This document shows positions 8,207 to 16,235 of a stretch of 27,999 nt of DNA, piece after piece. Position numbers and translations under genes: made by a program. The stretch comes from Deltaproteobacteria bacterium (GTDB lineage Bacteria; SAR324; NAC60-12). The DNA lies in assembly GCA_002716165.1 (NCBI GenBank), contig PAZT01000004.1, forward strand, positions 1-27,999, written 5' to 3'. The stretch's first letter is position 1. The number at the start of each line of letters is the position of its first letter. The notes below the pieces were generated by a model. That model was given only the letters and a program-made list of their open reading frames with translations. It was not told the DNA's origin and searched no databases.

Positions 8207-8813
8207 TTCGACCTTCATTTGGAATATTTTTTAAGTCAATTAAATGACTTAACAGAGTTTTGGAGAAATTCCCAAGAATATGTAGTTTCTAATTTAGATA
8301 ACTATTCCTTTTAATTATTGTAGTAATTTTAGTGTTCGTAAAATCTCAACAACATGGTTCAAGTTTTAGTCTTTTAGTATATTATCTTAAGTAATAACAA
8401 TAGATCGAGAAACAAGTAAGAATTTTTAAAAAAGTAAGAGGTAAGGTCTTACTTTTCTTTACCAACTACGTTCAATTATTAGTCAAAAAACTTCATTAAA
8501 GCAGAAGGGATTAAATCAGGCTATCATTAATTTTGGAAGGAATGCTTGTTTTTTTCCTAAACTAATGTCTATTGTGATTATGAAAAATTTAACTTTTTAT
8601 CTTGATTCTAACGCCAGTTGCACAAGCATTGCTTCTCATTGATATCTTAATAGTAATTTGATCTGCAAAAAACTTAAAAAAATTACGATACAATTATCAA
8701 AAATCTTGTCAATTAAACTTTTTATTTTATAATTAAGTTGCGTTCTATTAATAATTTTTTATTATTAATCGATTTAATTTATTAATATTAGTAATTACCA
8801 TATAGGATAAAAA
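8207..8813. other. ~600-bp intergenic stretch between divergent genes
   Basis: No gene is supported. It contains one perfect 10-bp inverted repeat (8430-8456, listed separately). The longest open stretch (8445-8642, plus, 65 codons) has no plausible start or recognisable motif and is about what chance gives at this base composition. Confidence 0.5.
8430..8456 (+). repeat. Perfect 10-bp inverted repeat
   Basis: Arms AAAAGTAAGA (8430-8439) and TCTTACTTTT (8447-8456) flank the 7-nt loop GGTAAGG. On the plus strand the right arm ends in TTTT followed by CTTT, which is terminator-like, but no gene ends upstream on that strand. It could be a relic terminator or an operator. Confidence 0.45.
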
Positions 8814-9119
8814 ATGAAGTATTTAATTTTACTTATAATTCTTTTTTCTTCGCCCTTGTATGCAATAGATTTAATATCTTCAAGATTTACATGCACGCAC
8901 AAGGATAACGAACTCGTAAGGGAAGTTAAGATAGTTCACAAAGATCCAGGTTGTGAAGTGATTTACACTAAGGCAGTTGGAACAGCAAATGAGACGATTA
9001 GAACCATATGGCGAGCAAAAAATTCAACAGAATATTGCGATACAAAGGGCAATGCATTTGTTGAAGATAAACTAAAAAATGAATTTGGATGGGATTGTAT
9101 TGATCAAATCAACAACTAA
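8814..9119 (+). CDS. Small secreted four-cysteine protein
   Basis: A 101-residue protein with a clear signal peptide (1-18, cleavage after LYA) and a mature domain of ~83 residues. Its four cysteines (27, 47, 75, 95) probably form two disulfides. The pattern 'FTC...VREVKIV...GCEVIYTK...TIWRAKNSTEYC...AFVEDKL...GWDC' matches, from memory, a family of uncharacterised small periplasmic proteins widespread in proteobacteria. Function unknown. The start is supported by AGGA 6 nt upstream of the ATG. It is an orphan gene; a long hairpin lies 95 bp downstream. Confidence 0.72.
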   Translation: MKYLILLIILFSSPLYAIDLISSRFTCTHKDNELVREVKIVHKDPGCEVIYTKAVGTANETIRTIWRAKNSTEYCDTKGNAFVEDKLKNEFGWDCIDQINN

Positions 9120-9213
9120 CATTTGAAGAGATAATTTCAAAATTATTGGTTATTTGTTTATTGAATTGCATAACTAATTCTATTTTAACTTAATTACTAG
9201 GCCAAGAGTTCTG

Positions 9214-9291
9214 CCTTGCTGTAATCAAAAAACACTTATTGTAATTTACATTTTTTTTAAATACAAATTAGAGTTTTTGAATACAGCAAGG
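9214..9291. repeat. Long imperfect inverted repeat (78 nt)
   Basis: The outer perfect 10-bp arms are CCTTGCTGTA (9214-9223) and TACAGCAAGG (9282-9291). They continue inward, after a 2-nt mismatch, as CAAAAAAC (9226-9233) against GTTTTTG (9273-9279). After an unpaired gap, TTGT-A-ATTTA (9239-9248) pairs with TAAAT-ACAA (9258-9266). The right end is followed by TTTTATA. It may be the terminator of the 8814-9119 gene or a small mobile-element remnant; no target-site duplication is visible. Confidence 0.55.
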
Positions 9292-9396
9292 TTTTATACC
9301 CTCCTATTCTGCAGCATCAGTTTCAATACGGTATTCTCACCCTGATAAATGAAATAATTCAATAAATTTTTAATTCTCTCTCATCTAGGGGCAATC

Positions 9397-9876
9397 ATGC
9401 CTAATAATTTAAAACAAAAATTAACCCTGATTGGTTCTTCAGGACTAATTGGCTCTCATATTCTTGAACAAATCAGCCCAGATGATTTTCAAAATGTAAA
9501 AGCAATCACTCGCCAAAAAATACCAATACTTGATAAAAAAAGCTTCATACAACAGTCTATTCATGACTTTTCAGATATAGAAATAATGAGGCAAGACCTT
9601 AAAAAAGATATTATAGTAAGCACTTTAGGTACAACAATAAAAAAAGCAGGGTCTAGAGATGCTTTCATGAAGATCGATCACGATCTGCCTTATTCTAAGA
9701 CCTAGTTTGTTGTTAGGAAAAAGAACTGAGGAGCGTCCTAGTGAGTATATTTCAAAAATTATAATGATCGTCTGTCCTTTCTAATTCCATGGAAATATAA
9801 ACCAATTCATGCCAGCATTATGGCAAAAAAAATTAAGTGTATTATAATGAAAGAAACGATAGGTAAACACATTTAG
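9397..9876 (+). pseudogene. Broken NAD(P)-binding (TIP30/YbjT-like) reductase gene
   Basis: The first part (9397-9705) reads through a Rossmann start, 'LTLIGSSGLIGSHILEQI', to 'VSTLGTTIKKAGSRDAF.KIDHDLP', typical of atypical short-chain reductases of the HTATIP2/YbjT type, then stops. Downstream, in a second frame (from 9707), comes 'LLLGKRTEERPSEYISKII' up to a TAA at 9782. From 9781, back in the first frame, comes 'LIPWKYKPIHASIMAKKI', ending at TAG 9874-9876. These are consecutive pieces of the C-terminal part of the same family. About 75 residues between 'DHDLP' and 'LLLGKR' are missing, so the gene has an internal deletion plus two frame changes. AGGGG precedes the start. No function should remain. 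Confidence 0.8.
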
Positions 9877-9967
9877 GAGGGAAGGAGCCTCTTTTAAAAT
9901 TTAACAATTCATGATGTAAACATGGCCATAAAATTCTGTTCATTAATCACCTTTAAATAATGATTAA

Positions 9968-10393
9968 ATGAAAAATAAAATGACGGAACGCGTTACTAGG
10001 AGTTTTGAATCCCAAAACATGATGAAAACCCTAGGAGCCACCATTCATAAAGTGGAGAAGGGAAAAGTAACTATTATTGCGCCTATACTTCCTTCAACAC
10101 TACAACAACATGGCTATGCACATGCAGGGCTGACATTTTCTATTGGAGACAGTGCTGCTGGATATTCTGCATTGACAATGATGAATGATGATCAGGAAGT
10201 CATGACAGCAGAAATTAAAATTAACTTGTTAGCTCCTGTGGATGGGGAAATTTTAACAGCTGAAGGTAAGGTTCTGAAAAATGGTAAACGACTAGTCGTA
10301 GTTTCTTCCGAAATTCATTCCCTTAAAGATAGAAAAAAAAATCTGGTCGCAATTATGCAGGGAACCATGATCCCGGTAGCTCTGAAAACTTAA
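9968..10393 (+). CDS. PaaI-family hotdog thioesterase
   Basis: A 141-residue single hotdog-fold protein. The active-site helix region 'QQHGYAHAGLTFSIGDSAAG' (46-65) carries the HG...H.G...D pattern (His48, His52, Asp61) of PaaI/YigI-type acyl-CoA thioesterases. It is followed by the characteristic 'TAEIKINLLAPVDGEILTAEG' strand region (80-100). Cytosolic, length normal. It probably hydrolyses an acyl- or aryl-CoA; which one cannot be told. No Shine-Dalgarno sequence is seen. It is an orphan between the broken reductase gene and a long intergenic region. Confidence 0.87.
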   Translation: MKNKMTERVTRSFESQNMMKTLGATIHKVEKGKVTIIAPILPSTLQQHGYAHAGLTFSIGDSAAGYSALTMMNDDQEVMTAEIKINLLAPVDGEILTAEGKVLKNGKRLVVVSSEIHSLKDRKKNLVAIMQGTMIPVALKT

Positions 10394-10688
10394 AATATAA
10401 AAAAATTACAATGAAGATTAAAGTAGTTCATGGCGAATCATTCTCCATTTAGGTTGTGATGCATAATTTTTTATATAAATAATGAAATTTTGATGTGCAT
10501 GATCAAGACTATATTGCTTTCAGCAACTTTCACAAAACAGACTTTCTCATTATCAATTTTGTAAATTTATATCCCATTTATAAGTTTTAATTGTAATTCC
10601 AATTTAATTGTTTTAACTAAAAATATAAAATACATTCACTGAATATTTTGAGCTTTTTGTTAATTTTTGAAAATAATACGATTTTTTC

Positions 10689-10717
10689 TTGGAAATTTAA
10701 GTGTTTGGAAATAGAAT
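10689..10717 (+). promoter_or_regulatory. Putative promoter of the structured transcript
   Basis: TTGGAA (10689-10694) and TAGAAT (10712-10717) are separated by exactly 17 bases. Transcription would begin near 10724. This is a pattern match only. Confidence 0.4.
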
Positions 10718-10784
10718 TATTGTACGTGGGATTTTATTTGTCGTTTTGTCCCAATCTTTAAACAATTAAAGAAAGGAGGTGTGA

Positions 10785-10847
10785 ATGTCTACTCAGATAA
10801 AGATGGTGGTTCTTCACCTTTTTGTTATGGTGAGGAGTCACCGTTAA
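10785..10847 (+). CDS. Possible 20-residue peptide or leader ORF
   Basis: An ATG lies 7 nt after AAAGGAGG, the best ribosome binding site in the whole window. The ORF encodes MSTQIKMVVLHLFVMVRSHR and stops at TAA. The competing hairpins at 10805-10842 lie inside the ORF, so ribosome progress would decide which one forms. Not recognised as any known leader or RiPP precursor; no modification enzyme lies nearby. It could be a true micropeptide, a leader peptide or a coincidental ORF. Confidence 0.35.
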   Translation: MSTQIKMVVLHLFVMVRSHR

Positions 10848-10946
10848 TCTAGAGTTTCCATATTAAAGTATGGTAATTATTCTAAAAACTGCATAGATCA
10901 AAATTTTGGAAAGTAATTACCTGCTTTCTTAATATGATTCTTATAG

Positions 10947-10997
10947 GGGATGATGACTGGGTTTAATTTCTCATTCATCATCCCTTTTTGTTTTTTT
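10947..10997 (+). terminator. Strong Rho-independent terminator
   Basis: Perfect 10-bp arms GGGATGATGA (10947-10956) and TCATCATCCC (10975-10984) are followed by TTTTTGTTTTTTT (10985-10997). It is the strongest terminator in the window, and no conventional gene ends upstream of it, which is why a small transcript is proposed. Confidence 0.85.
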
Positions 10998-11449
10998 CTT
11001 CCCTTTAGTTTACAAACCTGAAAAAAACAGCATTGGTCTGTAAAAGTTGCTATTAGTATAATTTTTCGATAATAACTTTCAGATTTGAATATCCTAAAAG
11101 AGAGTCAAAAATGAACTTGATTGGCTAGTTTGAAATAACTTAATTAATATAAAGGCAAAGAAGTTTTTTTTATGAGTTAGAATAAGTAATTAAAATCGGA
11201 AACATAGATTAAATTGGTAAAACATAGAGATAGAAAGCATACAAATATTATGAAATAACTTGAAGGTTATTTGGTTGATTCCATAATCTTTTTTAATGGT
11301 TGGTACTTGCTGAATACTGGTTTTAATTTTAGCTGAATAATAAAATAAAACCTCACTAGTAAAATAGAAAGTCTTGTCATATAGCCTAAAAATATTTATG
11401 TGTGATGATTGTTTCGGATTTTGCCGAATATGAAAAAAACGGAGGAAAA

Positions 11450-11767
11450 ATGAGTTACGTGGTACATGTTACGGCAATAGTTGAAGGAGACCTAGAGGAA
11501 ATTGAAATCTTGATTAATGATTACCGTCACAGATGTCTTGAAAATCAAAGTGGAATGGAGCAATTTCTAGTTTGCAGGAGTGTGGAACAGACTAATGTTT
11601 TTCTTTACACTCAGGTTTTCAAGGATCAGGATGCTCACAAAGACCACATTGAAGGAGATGATCCAAAGTGGTTTTTTGAGCAGATGGCGGATATGGAATT
11701 TAATTTTCAAGGTCAATGGGTTGCGGGTATTGAAATAGAGTCCTCTGTAGGGCGAATCCTAAACTGA
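11450..11767 (+). CDS. ABM-domain (antibiotic biosynthesis monooxygenase-like) protein
   Basis: A 105-residue protein of the dimeric alpha/beta-barrel (ABM) superfamily. The pattern is 'VVHVTAIVEGD', then 'YRHRCLENQSGMEQFLV', 'FLYTQVFKDQDAHKDHIEGD' and 'WFFEQM'. Members include quinol monooxygenases, haem-degrading enzymes and many proteins of unknown role; no catalytic residue identifies the reaction here. Start chosen at 11450, where GGAGG precedes the ATG by 4 nt; an in-frame GTG at 11402 would add 16 residues that overlap this ribosome binding site and look like leader. It stands alone. Confidence 0.8.
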   Translation: MSYVVHVTAIVEGDLEEIEILINDYRHRCLENQSGMEQFLVCRSVEQTNVFLYTQVFKDQDAHKDHIEGDDPKWFFEQMADMEFNFQGQWVAGIEIESSVGRILN

Positions 11768-12071
11768 AACTTGTTCAGTAGATATGTTGCATGACTCCAT
11801 TAAATTTAAAGCGTCAAAATTAAAATATTAAAAAAATAAGGTCCTAGTACATAAGTTGCAGACAACTAAACTTCAGTATTAAAAAATATTCCCAGAATTT
11901 TTCATTTTCTCTTCACCAAAGTATTAAGTAAACACAAGAAAAATCCTTCTCTTTTTAAACATAATCTCCATTTTACTAATGTTGAGACTGTTTGCTAAAT
12001 GATAATACTATATAACATCTTTTATAATAAAATTTAGTAATATCAGATTAAAACAAGTTAATTTAAAAATC
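11768..12071. other. Intergenic stretch, no gene seen
   Basis: AT-rich with stops in all frames. One curiosity is an 18-nt stretch at 11786-11803 that matches 17 of 18 bases within the UGSC pseudogene (16536-16553) and would also read His-Asp-Ser-Ile. It may be chance. No terminator with convincing pairing is visible. Confidence 0.45.
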
Positions 12072-12962
12072 ATGATTACTATGGACTTCCGATCCATATT
12101 TTTGGGTATATTTTTATCGATAATTTGGTCCAGTGCATTTACGTCAGCAAGAATATTAATGTCAAATGCTCCACCTTTCCTCGTTTTGTCTCTTAGATTT
12201 CTGATTTCAGGAATATTGGGAATAGCAATAGCCAGAATGCTTGGACAGAATTTTAATTTTTCCAGGCAAGAGTGGTCTGGAATTTTAATTTTTGGATTTT
12301 GTCAGAACGTCCTTAATCTCGGACTTAACTTTGTTGCATTACAATGGATAGATGCAAGTATGGCAGCAATTATAGCCAGCATGTTACCTCTTATTGTTGC
12401 AGTTATTTCATGGTTTTTTTTGATTGAGAAACCTAAAATTTTTGGTATTCTTGGACTTTTTGCAGGAATGTCAGGAGTGCTGCTAATTATGATCGATAGA
12501 ACTGCTGACCAAACAAAATTACTAGGTTTTTTATTATGTTCTATTGCACTATTAGCTTTAGCAGGAGCAACAATATTGTTAGGAAACTTTTTTAGAAGTG
12601 AAAAAAACCTTTTAATGATCGTAGGATTTCAAATGTTTGTTGGTTTCGTATTATTGTTTCCTTTAACAATTATTTTCGAGAAATGGTTAATAAATTGGTC
12701 GATGATTTTCATAATTTCATTTGTATATCAAATCCTTATGCCAGGATTATTAGGAACCCTGATCTGGTTTTTGCTTGTAAAAAGAGTTGGTGCGACTAAA
12801 TCTGCAGCTTTTCATTTTTTGAATCCTTTTTTTGGGGTATTAATTGCTGCAATAATTTTATCTGAGCCCATATCATTGAAAGATGGAATTTCAGTAATAA
12901 TAATTATGTCTGGTATCCTTGCTGTTCAATTAAATTATCCTAAAGGATTAATAAAAAAATGA
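12072..12962 (+). CDS. EamA/DMT-family membrane transporter
   Basis: A 296-residue protein with ten hydrophobic helices in two EamA repeats (about 5-140 and 150-292). The first begins with the typical 'SIIWSSAFTSARILMSNAPP' feature (about 16-35). The second repeat ends in 'FLNPFFGVLIAAIILSEPIS' (about 249-268), the usual EamA signature for the penultimate helices. Members export amino acids, metabolites or drugs; the substrate is not inferable. No Shine-Dalgarno sequence; the second Met (12081) is an alternative start. It lies ~250 bp upstream of the hydantoinase gene on the same strand, so a functional link is possible but not shown. Confidence 0.9.
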   Translation: MITMDFRSIFLGIFLSIIWSSAFTSARILMSNAPPFLVLSLRFLISGILGIAIARMLGQNFNFSRQEWSGILIFGFCQNVLNLGLNFVALQWIDASMAAIIASMLPLIVAVISWFFLIEKPKIFGILGLFAGMSGVLLIMIDRTADQTKLLGFLLCSIALLALAGATILLGNFFRSEKNLLMIVGFQMFVGFVLLFPLTIIFEKWLINWSMIFIISFVYQILMPGLLGTLIWFLLVKRVGATKSAAFHFLNPFFGVLIAAIILSEPISLKDGISVIIIMSGILAVQLNYPKGLIKK

Positions 12963-13210
12963 AATTAACTTTGAAAAATTGTTTTGAATGAATTAGGGTT
13001 TCAAATTATAAAGTATTTTCCTAAAAGTCTTTTAATGAAGAAACGACTGGTTCCTTTGGGGATTAATACTTTTAATATATGAAACTGAAAAATGGTAAAG
13101 TTCTGAATGATTAAACAGCATCCTTAACCTATAGAAATATTTGTTAAAACTTTTTTTTAATGTTTAAGTGATTTATTTATTCTCTAACAAAATAAAACAA
13201 AGGAGAACCC

Positions 13211-14605
13211 ATGAGCGTATTGATTAAAAAAGGAAGAGTTATTACGGCTGTTGATGATTATGATGCAGATATTTTTGTTGAAGATGAAAAAATTTCAGTT
13301 ATTGGAAAAGATTTGCAAATGGATGCAGACAAAATAATAGATGCCAAAGGGAAATATGTTATCCCCGGAGGTATTGATCCACATACGCATTTTGATATGC
13401 CTTTTGGTGGTACGATGAGTGCGGATGATTTTGAAACAGGTCCAAGAGCGGCTGCTTTTGGTGGAACAACATGCATAATTGATTTTGCAATTCAGACCAA
13501 GGGAGAATCAACTCTGGATGGACTAGATACATGGCATGCAAAGGCAGACGGAAAGTCCTTGATTGATTATGCATTCCACATGATCGTTACTGACATGCCT
13601 GATACAAGGTTAGGTGAGATGCGTAAATTGGCCGATGAAGGAGTAACCTCCTATAAACTTTTCATGGCTTATCCGGGAGTTCTTTACGTGGACGACGGTA
13701 CACTTTACAGGGCATTCAGGCAGGCAGGAGAAAACGGCACGCGAATCTGTATGCATGCCGAAAACGGGATCGTCATCGATGAAATTATTAAGGAAGCTGT
13801 TGCTGATGGTCATACTGAACCTAAATGGCATGGTCTCACTCGTCCTACTAGGATGGAGGCAGAAGGAGTTTATCGTTCGATTGCAATTGCAGAGGTAGCT
13901 GATGTTCCTTTGTATATAGTTCACCTATCATGTTCTGACGCACTTGAAGAAGTAAAAAGAGCACGGATGCGCGGAGTAAATGTGATTGCTGAAACCTGCC
14001 CACAATATCTTTTTCTTGATAAAAGCTACTATGAAAAAGAAGGTTTTGAAGGAGCAAAGTGGGTTATGACACCTGCCTTAAGAGAAAAATGGAACCAAGA
14101 CGAACTTTGGCAGGGTCTCAAATTTCGTGACCTAGAAACTATTGCAACTGATCATTGTCCTTTCTGTTTCAAGGAACAGAAAGAACTCGGACTAGAATCA
14201 TTTACAAAAATTCCTAATGGGGCACCTGGAGTTGAAAACCGCATGAGCTTAATTTTTAACGGTGGCGTTGTCAAAGGGAGGATGGACCTGAATCGTTTTG
14301 TTGAGGTTACATCCACAGCAGCAGCCAAAGCTTTCGGTCTTTTTCCTAAAAAAGGAACAATCGCTGTAGGAACAGACGCGGACATAGTTATTTTTGATCC
14401 TAATCGCAAGGAAACCATCAGTATTAATAATCCATGTACTCACCATATGCGTGTAGACTATTCAGCCTATGAAGGTTTTGAGGTTCAGGGATTTACTGAA
14501 ACAGTACTTAGTCGCGGAAGGGTTATAATTGAAAATAATGAACAAAAAATTGAACGTGGAGGACAATTCGTCAAACGTGCCTTAGTTAATTCCCATCTTA
14601 AATGA
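13211..14605 (+). CDS. hydA: Dihydropyrimidinase / D-hydantoinase
   Basis: A 464-residue cyclic amidohydrolase that opens dihydropyrimidine or 5-substituted hydantoin rings to N-carbamoyl amino acids. All binuclear zinc ligands are present: His58 and His60 (GGIDPHTHFDMPF), carboxylated Lys149 (TSYKLFMAYPG), His182 (CMHAENG), His238 (YIVHLSC) and Asp314 (IATDHCPF). The catalytic Tyr154 of the stereochemistry loop is there too. The length is usual for the family and the gene looks intact. The start is well set by AAAGGAG 7 nt upstream. Base composition is less AT-rich than most neighbours. Downstream on the same strand lie a broken permease gene and a broken UGSC-family gene, suggesting the enzyme once belonged to a larger uptake/catabolic cluster. 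No carbamoylase is in view. Confidence 0.93.
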   Translation: MSVLIKKGRVITAVDDYDADIFVEDEKISVIGKDLQMDADKIIDAKGKYVIPGGIDPHTHFDMPFGGTMSADDFETGPRAAAFGGTTCIIDFAIQTKGESTLDGLDTWHAKADGKSLIDYAFHMIVTDMPDTRLGEMRKLADEGVTSYKLFMAYPGVLYVDDGTLYRAFRQAGENGTRICMHAENGIVIDEIIKEAVADGHTEPKWHGLTRPTRMEAEGVYRSIAIAEVADVPLYIVHLSCSDALEEVKRARMRGVNVIAETCPQYLFLDKSYYEKEGFEGAKWVMTPALREKWNQDELWQGLKFRDLETIATDHCPFCFKEQKELGLESFTKIPNGAPGVENRMSLIFNGGVVKGRMDLNRFVEVTSTAAAKAFGLFPKKGTIAVGTDADIVIFDPNRKETISINNPCTHHMRVDYSAYEGFEVQGFTETVLSRGRVIIENNEQKIERGGQFVKRALVNSHLK

Positions 14606-14660
14606 AAATTTTTATTCCTTAAAGATGATTTCAACTAATTTCCTTCTTTAAAGAACAAAA

Positions 14661-14684
14661 TGCCGCCATATAATTATGGCGGCA
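14661..14684 (-). repeat. Perfect 10-bp GC-rich hairpin, terminator-like on the minus strand
   Basis: Arms TGCCGCCATA (14661-14670) and TATGGCGGCA (14675-14684) enclose the loop TAAT. No T-run follows on the plus strand, but the complementary strand reads TTTTGTTCTTT after the stem. It therefore looks like an intrinsic terminator for antisense transcription, although no minus-strand gene ends here. Confidence 0.6.
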
Positions 14685-14782
14685 GATAACCTCTCTTACT
14701 TAATCCTAAATGTAGTATTGGATTAAGAATTAAACCCTGTTTTAAACCTCAAAGGGAACTACTCAAAACATCCAACTTCCAA

Positions 14783-16095
14783 ATGCACATAGACAAAATA
14801 CGATTATTATTGCTTTGTGTAGCATGGTCAACAGCAATAATTGATATTACAGTCGGCCAGTCTGCTTTATTCATTGCAAATTTAGGAGTATTGAGTCTGT
14901 TATTATTTATAGTCCTTACATTCGGACGACTTAAAAAGGAAAGCCTTACAATTATTACAATCTTAGTTATTGTGGCGTTTTTTATGCTGGAACATTTACC
15001 AAGTTTTGAAGACTATTTGTCAGCGGGGCGATTTACATTAGTTTTTTCTGCATTACTTCCAACTATGAAACTTTTCAGTTCTACTTCTTTAAATGTGAGA
15101 AGTGTAAAAAAATCTCAGGACTTGCTAAGAAATATTCCTACAAACATCTCAACTTCAGGTTTTCAGATTGCTTCTCATTTTTTTGGAAGCGTAATTAACA
15201 CCGTAACATTTTCCATTCTATCTGCTGCCCTTCCAGAGAATTCTGAAAATATTACCGTAAGACTATTGCTGAAGCCTGTCTGCGTGGAATGAATACCTCG
15301 GCTACGTGGTCTCTTTTTTTTGTTGCATTCGCTGTAGGACAAGCATTTATCGATACAAAAAATTCTTGGGTTGCAATGGCACTCGGAATTTTAATTGGAA
15401 TTCTTTTCAACTTTATTTCTCTACCTATTTTTGAATATGGATCTACGTTAAATAAAATATTCGCTGGCATGTCTTAGTCCAGTATTTCCACTGATGATTT
15501 TAATAATGATTTCTGTCCTTTCTGTATCACTTTTTTTTATTTCACTGCATTGTCAGCTGAAGTATTGGTAATGCCTGTTTTAATAGTTATTTACATAATT
15601 TTCAACTTTAAGAATTATTTTGAGATTTTCTCTAAAACAATATCATGGCTTCTGAATTCCTAAGATGATATCACTGTAATTTGTATTGCAATGTTTTTTG
15701 GGTATCTGATTAGTCACTCCAATTTAGTTAATGATTATATTCTTTTTCTTGACTCAGCAATTTTTCCTTCATGGTCACTTTTAGCATTTACGCCACTAGT
15801 TATAACAATATTTTTTTTCACTGGAATTCATCCTGTGATTACAAGCACAATCGCACTTTCTCTGCTTACATCAGTAAAGATAGATATTCATCCTGCACTG
15901 CTGATGCAAGCTCATCTTGAAGGTTGGGCCGCAGGAACAATGAGTTCTGTTGCTTCACTATCAGTATTAACTTGTTCAAACTTATTTAAGGTAAAGTCAC
16001 ATAAACTTGCTTTTGGTCCTAATTTATTGACCGCAATTACTTTTTCTTTATTATCAGGCGTATTACTCAGCTTCATAAATTCATTAATATATTAA
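14783..16095 (+). pseudogene. Frameshifted multi-spanning membrane permease gene
   Basis: Consecutive hydrophobic segments of one membrane protein appear in shifting frames. 14783 to ~15255 encodes helices from 'LLLLCVAWSTAIIDITVGQ' onward. From ~15256 the next frame continues 'TIAEACLRGMNTSATWSLFF' to a stop at 15475-15477. About 15476-15546 is in the frame of 'SPVFPLMILIMISVLSV'. From 15547 the frame gives 'ALSAEVLVMPVLIVIYI', has a TAA at 15661-15663, and then 'FFFTGIHPVITSTIALSLL' to a proper end at 16095. That is at least three frameshifts and one nonsense codon. Joined, it is a ~430-residue protein. The 'RGMNTSATWS' helix resembles a poorly characterised bacterial permease family; the substrate is unknown. 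The short ORFs at 14783, 15289 and 15691 should not be taken as separate genes. Confidence 0.78.
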
Positions 16096-16235
16096 AAATG
16101 CTTATTTCAAAATCCTTCAATTGGTGGCGTTATTCCTACATGGTTTGGAACGAAGAGCGGAGCAGTCACTCAACCACTTGGTCTCTGCCTTGATTGTTGC
16201 CAAAAATAAATACCAAATTTATATCTCTGCTAAAC

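Larger units (their letters stand above)
10724..10997 (+). ncRNA. Candidate structured small RNA / leader-peptide transcript
   Basis: Between a promoter-like pair and a strong terminator lies a ~275-nt stretch unusually rich in inverted repeats. TCTTTAA/TTAAAGA (10755-10772) comes first. GGTGG/TCACC (10805-10818), TTCTTCACC/GGTGAGGAG (10810-10837) and GGTGA/TCACC (10829-10842) are mutually exclusive. CCATA/TATGG (10859-10875) and GGTAATTA/TAATTACC, a perfect 8 bp closing a ~50-nt element (about 10872-10922), follow. A textbook ribosome binding site and a 20-codon ORF sit in the 5' half. It matches none of tmRNA, 6S, SRP RNA or RNase P RNA by their core motifs. It is either a regulatory RNA or the mRNA of a very small peptide. 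The extents and RNA nature are inferred from structure. Confidence 0.45.
10394..11449. other. ~1-kb region without a conventional gene; holds a structured transcript
   Basis: The central part (10689-10997) has a promoter, a structured RNA with a 20-codon ORF and a strong terminator, listed separately. The left part (10394-10688) shows nothing. The right part (10998-11449) shows only a 7-bp hairpin (11253-11272) and, just before the ABM gene, a 5-bp hairpin TTCGG/CCGAA. No tRNA is seen. Confidence 0.55.

Noticed and set aside
8445..8642. 65-codon open frame on the plus strand
   Set aside because: No start codon near its 5' end, no recognisable motif, and the length is near chance expectation for this base composition across all intergenic frames.
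10724..10997. tmRNA, 6S RNA, SRP RNA or RNase P RNA
   Set aside because: None of the core motifs of these RNAs is present in the stretch.
13211..14605. Several 65-104-codon minus-strand ORFs inside the hydantoinase gene
   Set aside because: Antisense shadows of a highly conserved enzyme gene; no motif or independent start signal.
14783..15292. 169-codon ORF as an independent membrane protein gene
   Set aside because: The following frames continue the same protein (TIAEACLRGMNTSATW...), so it is the 5' piece of one broken gene. The ORFs at 15289-15477 and 15691-16095 are other pieces.
16097..16235. Open stretches in all three plus frames between the two pseudogenes
   Set aside because: None is longer than ~52 codons or recognisable. 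They may be more debris of the decayed cluster, but no identity can be given.
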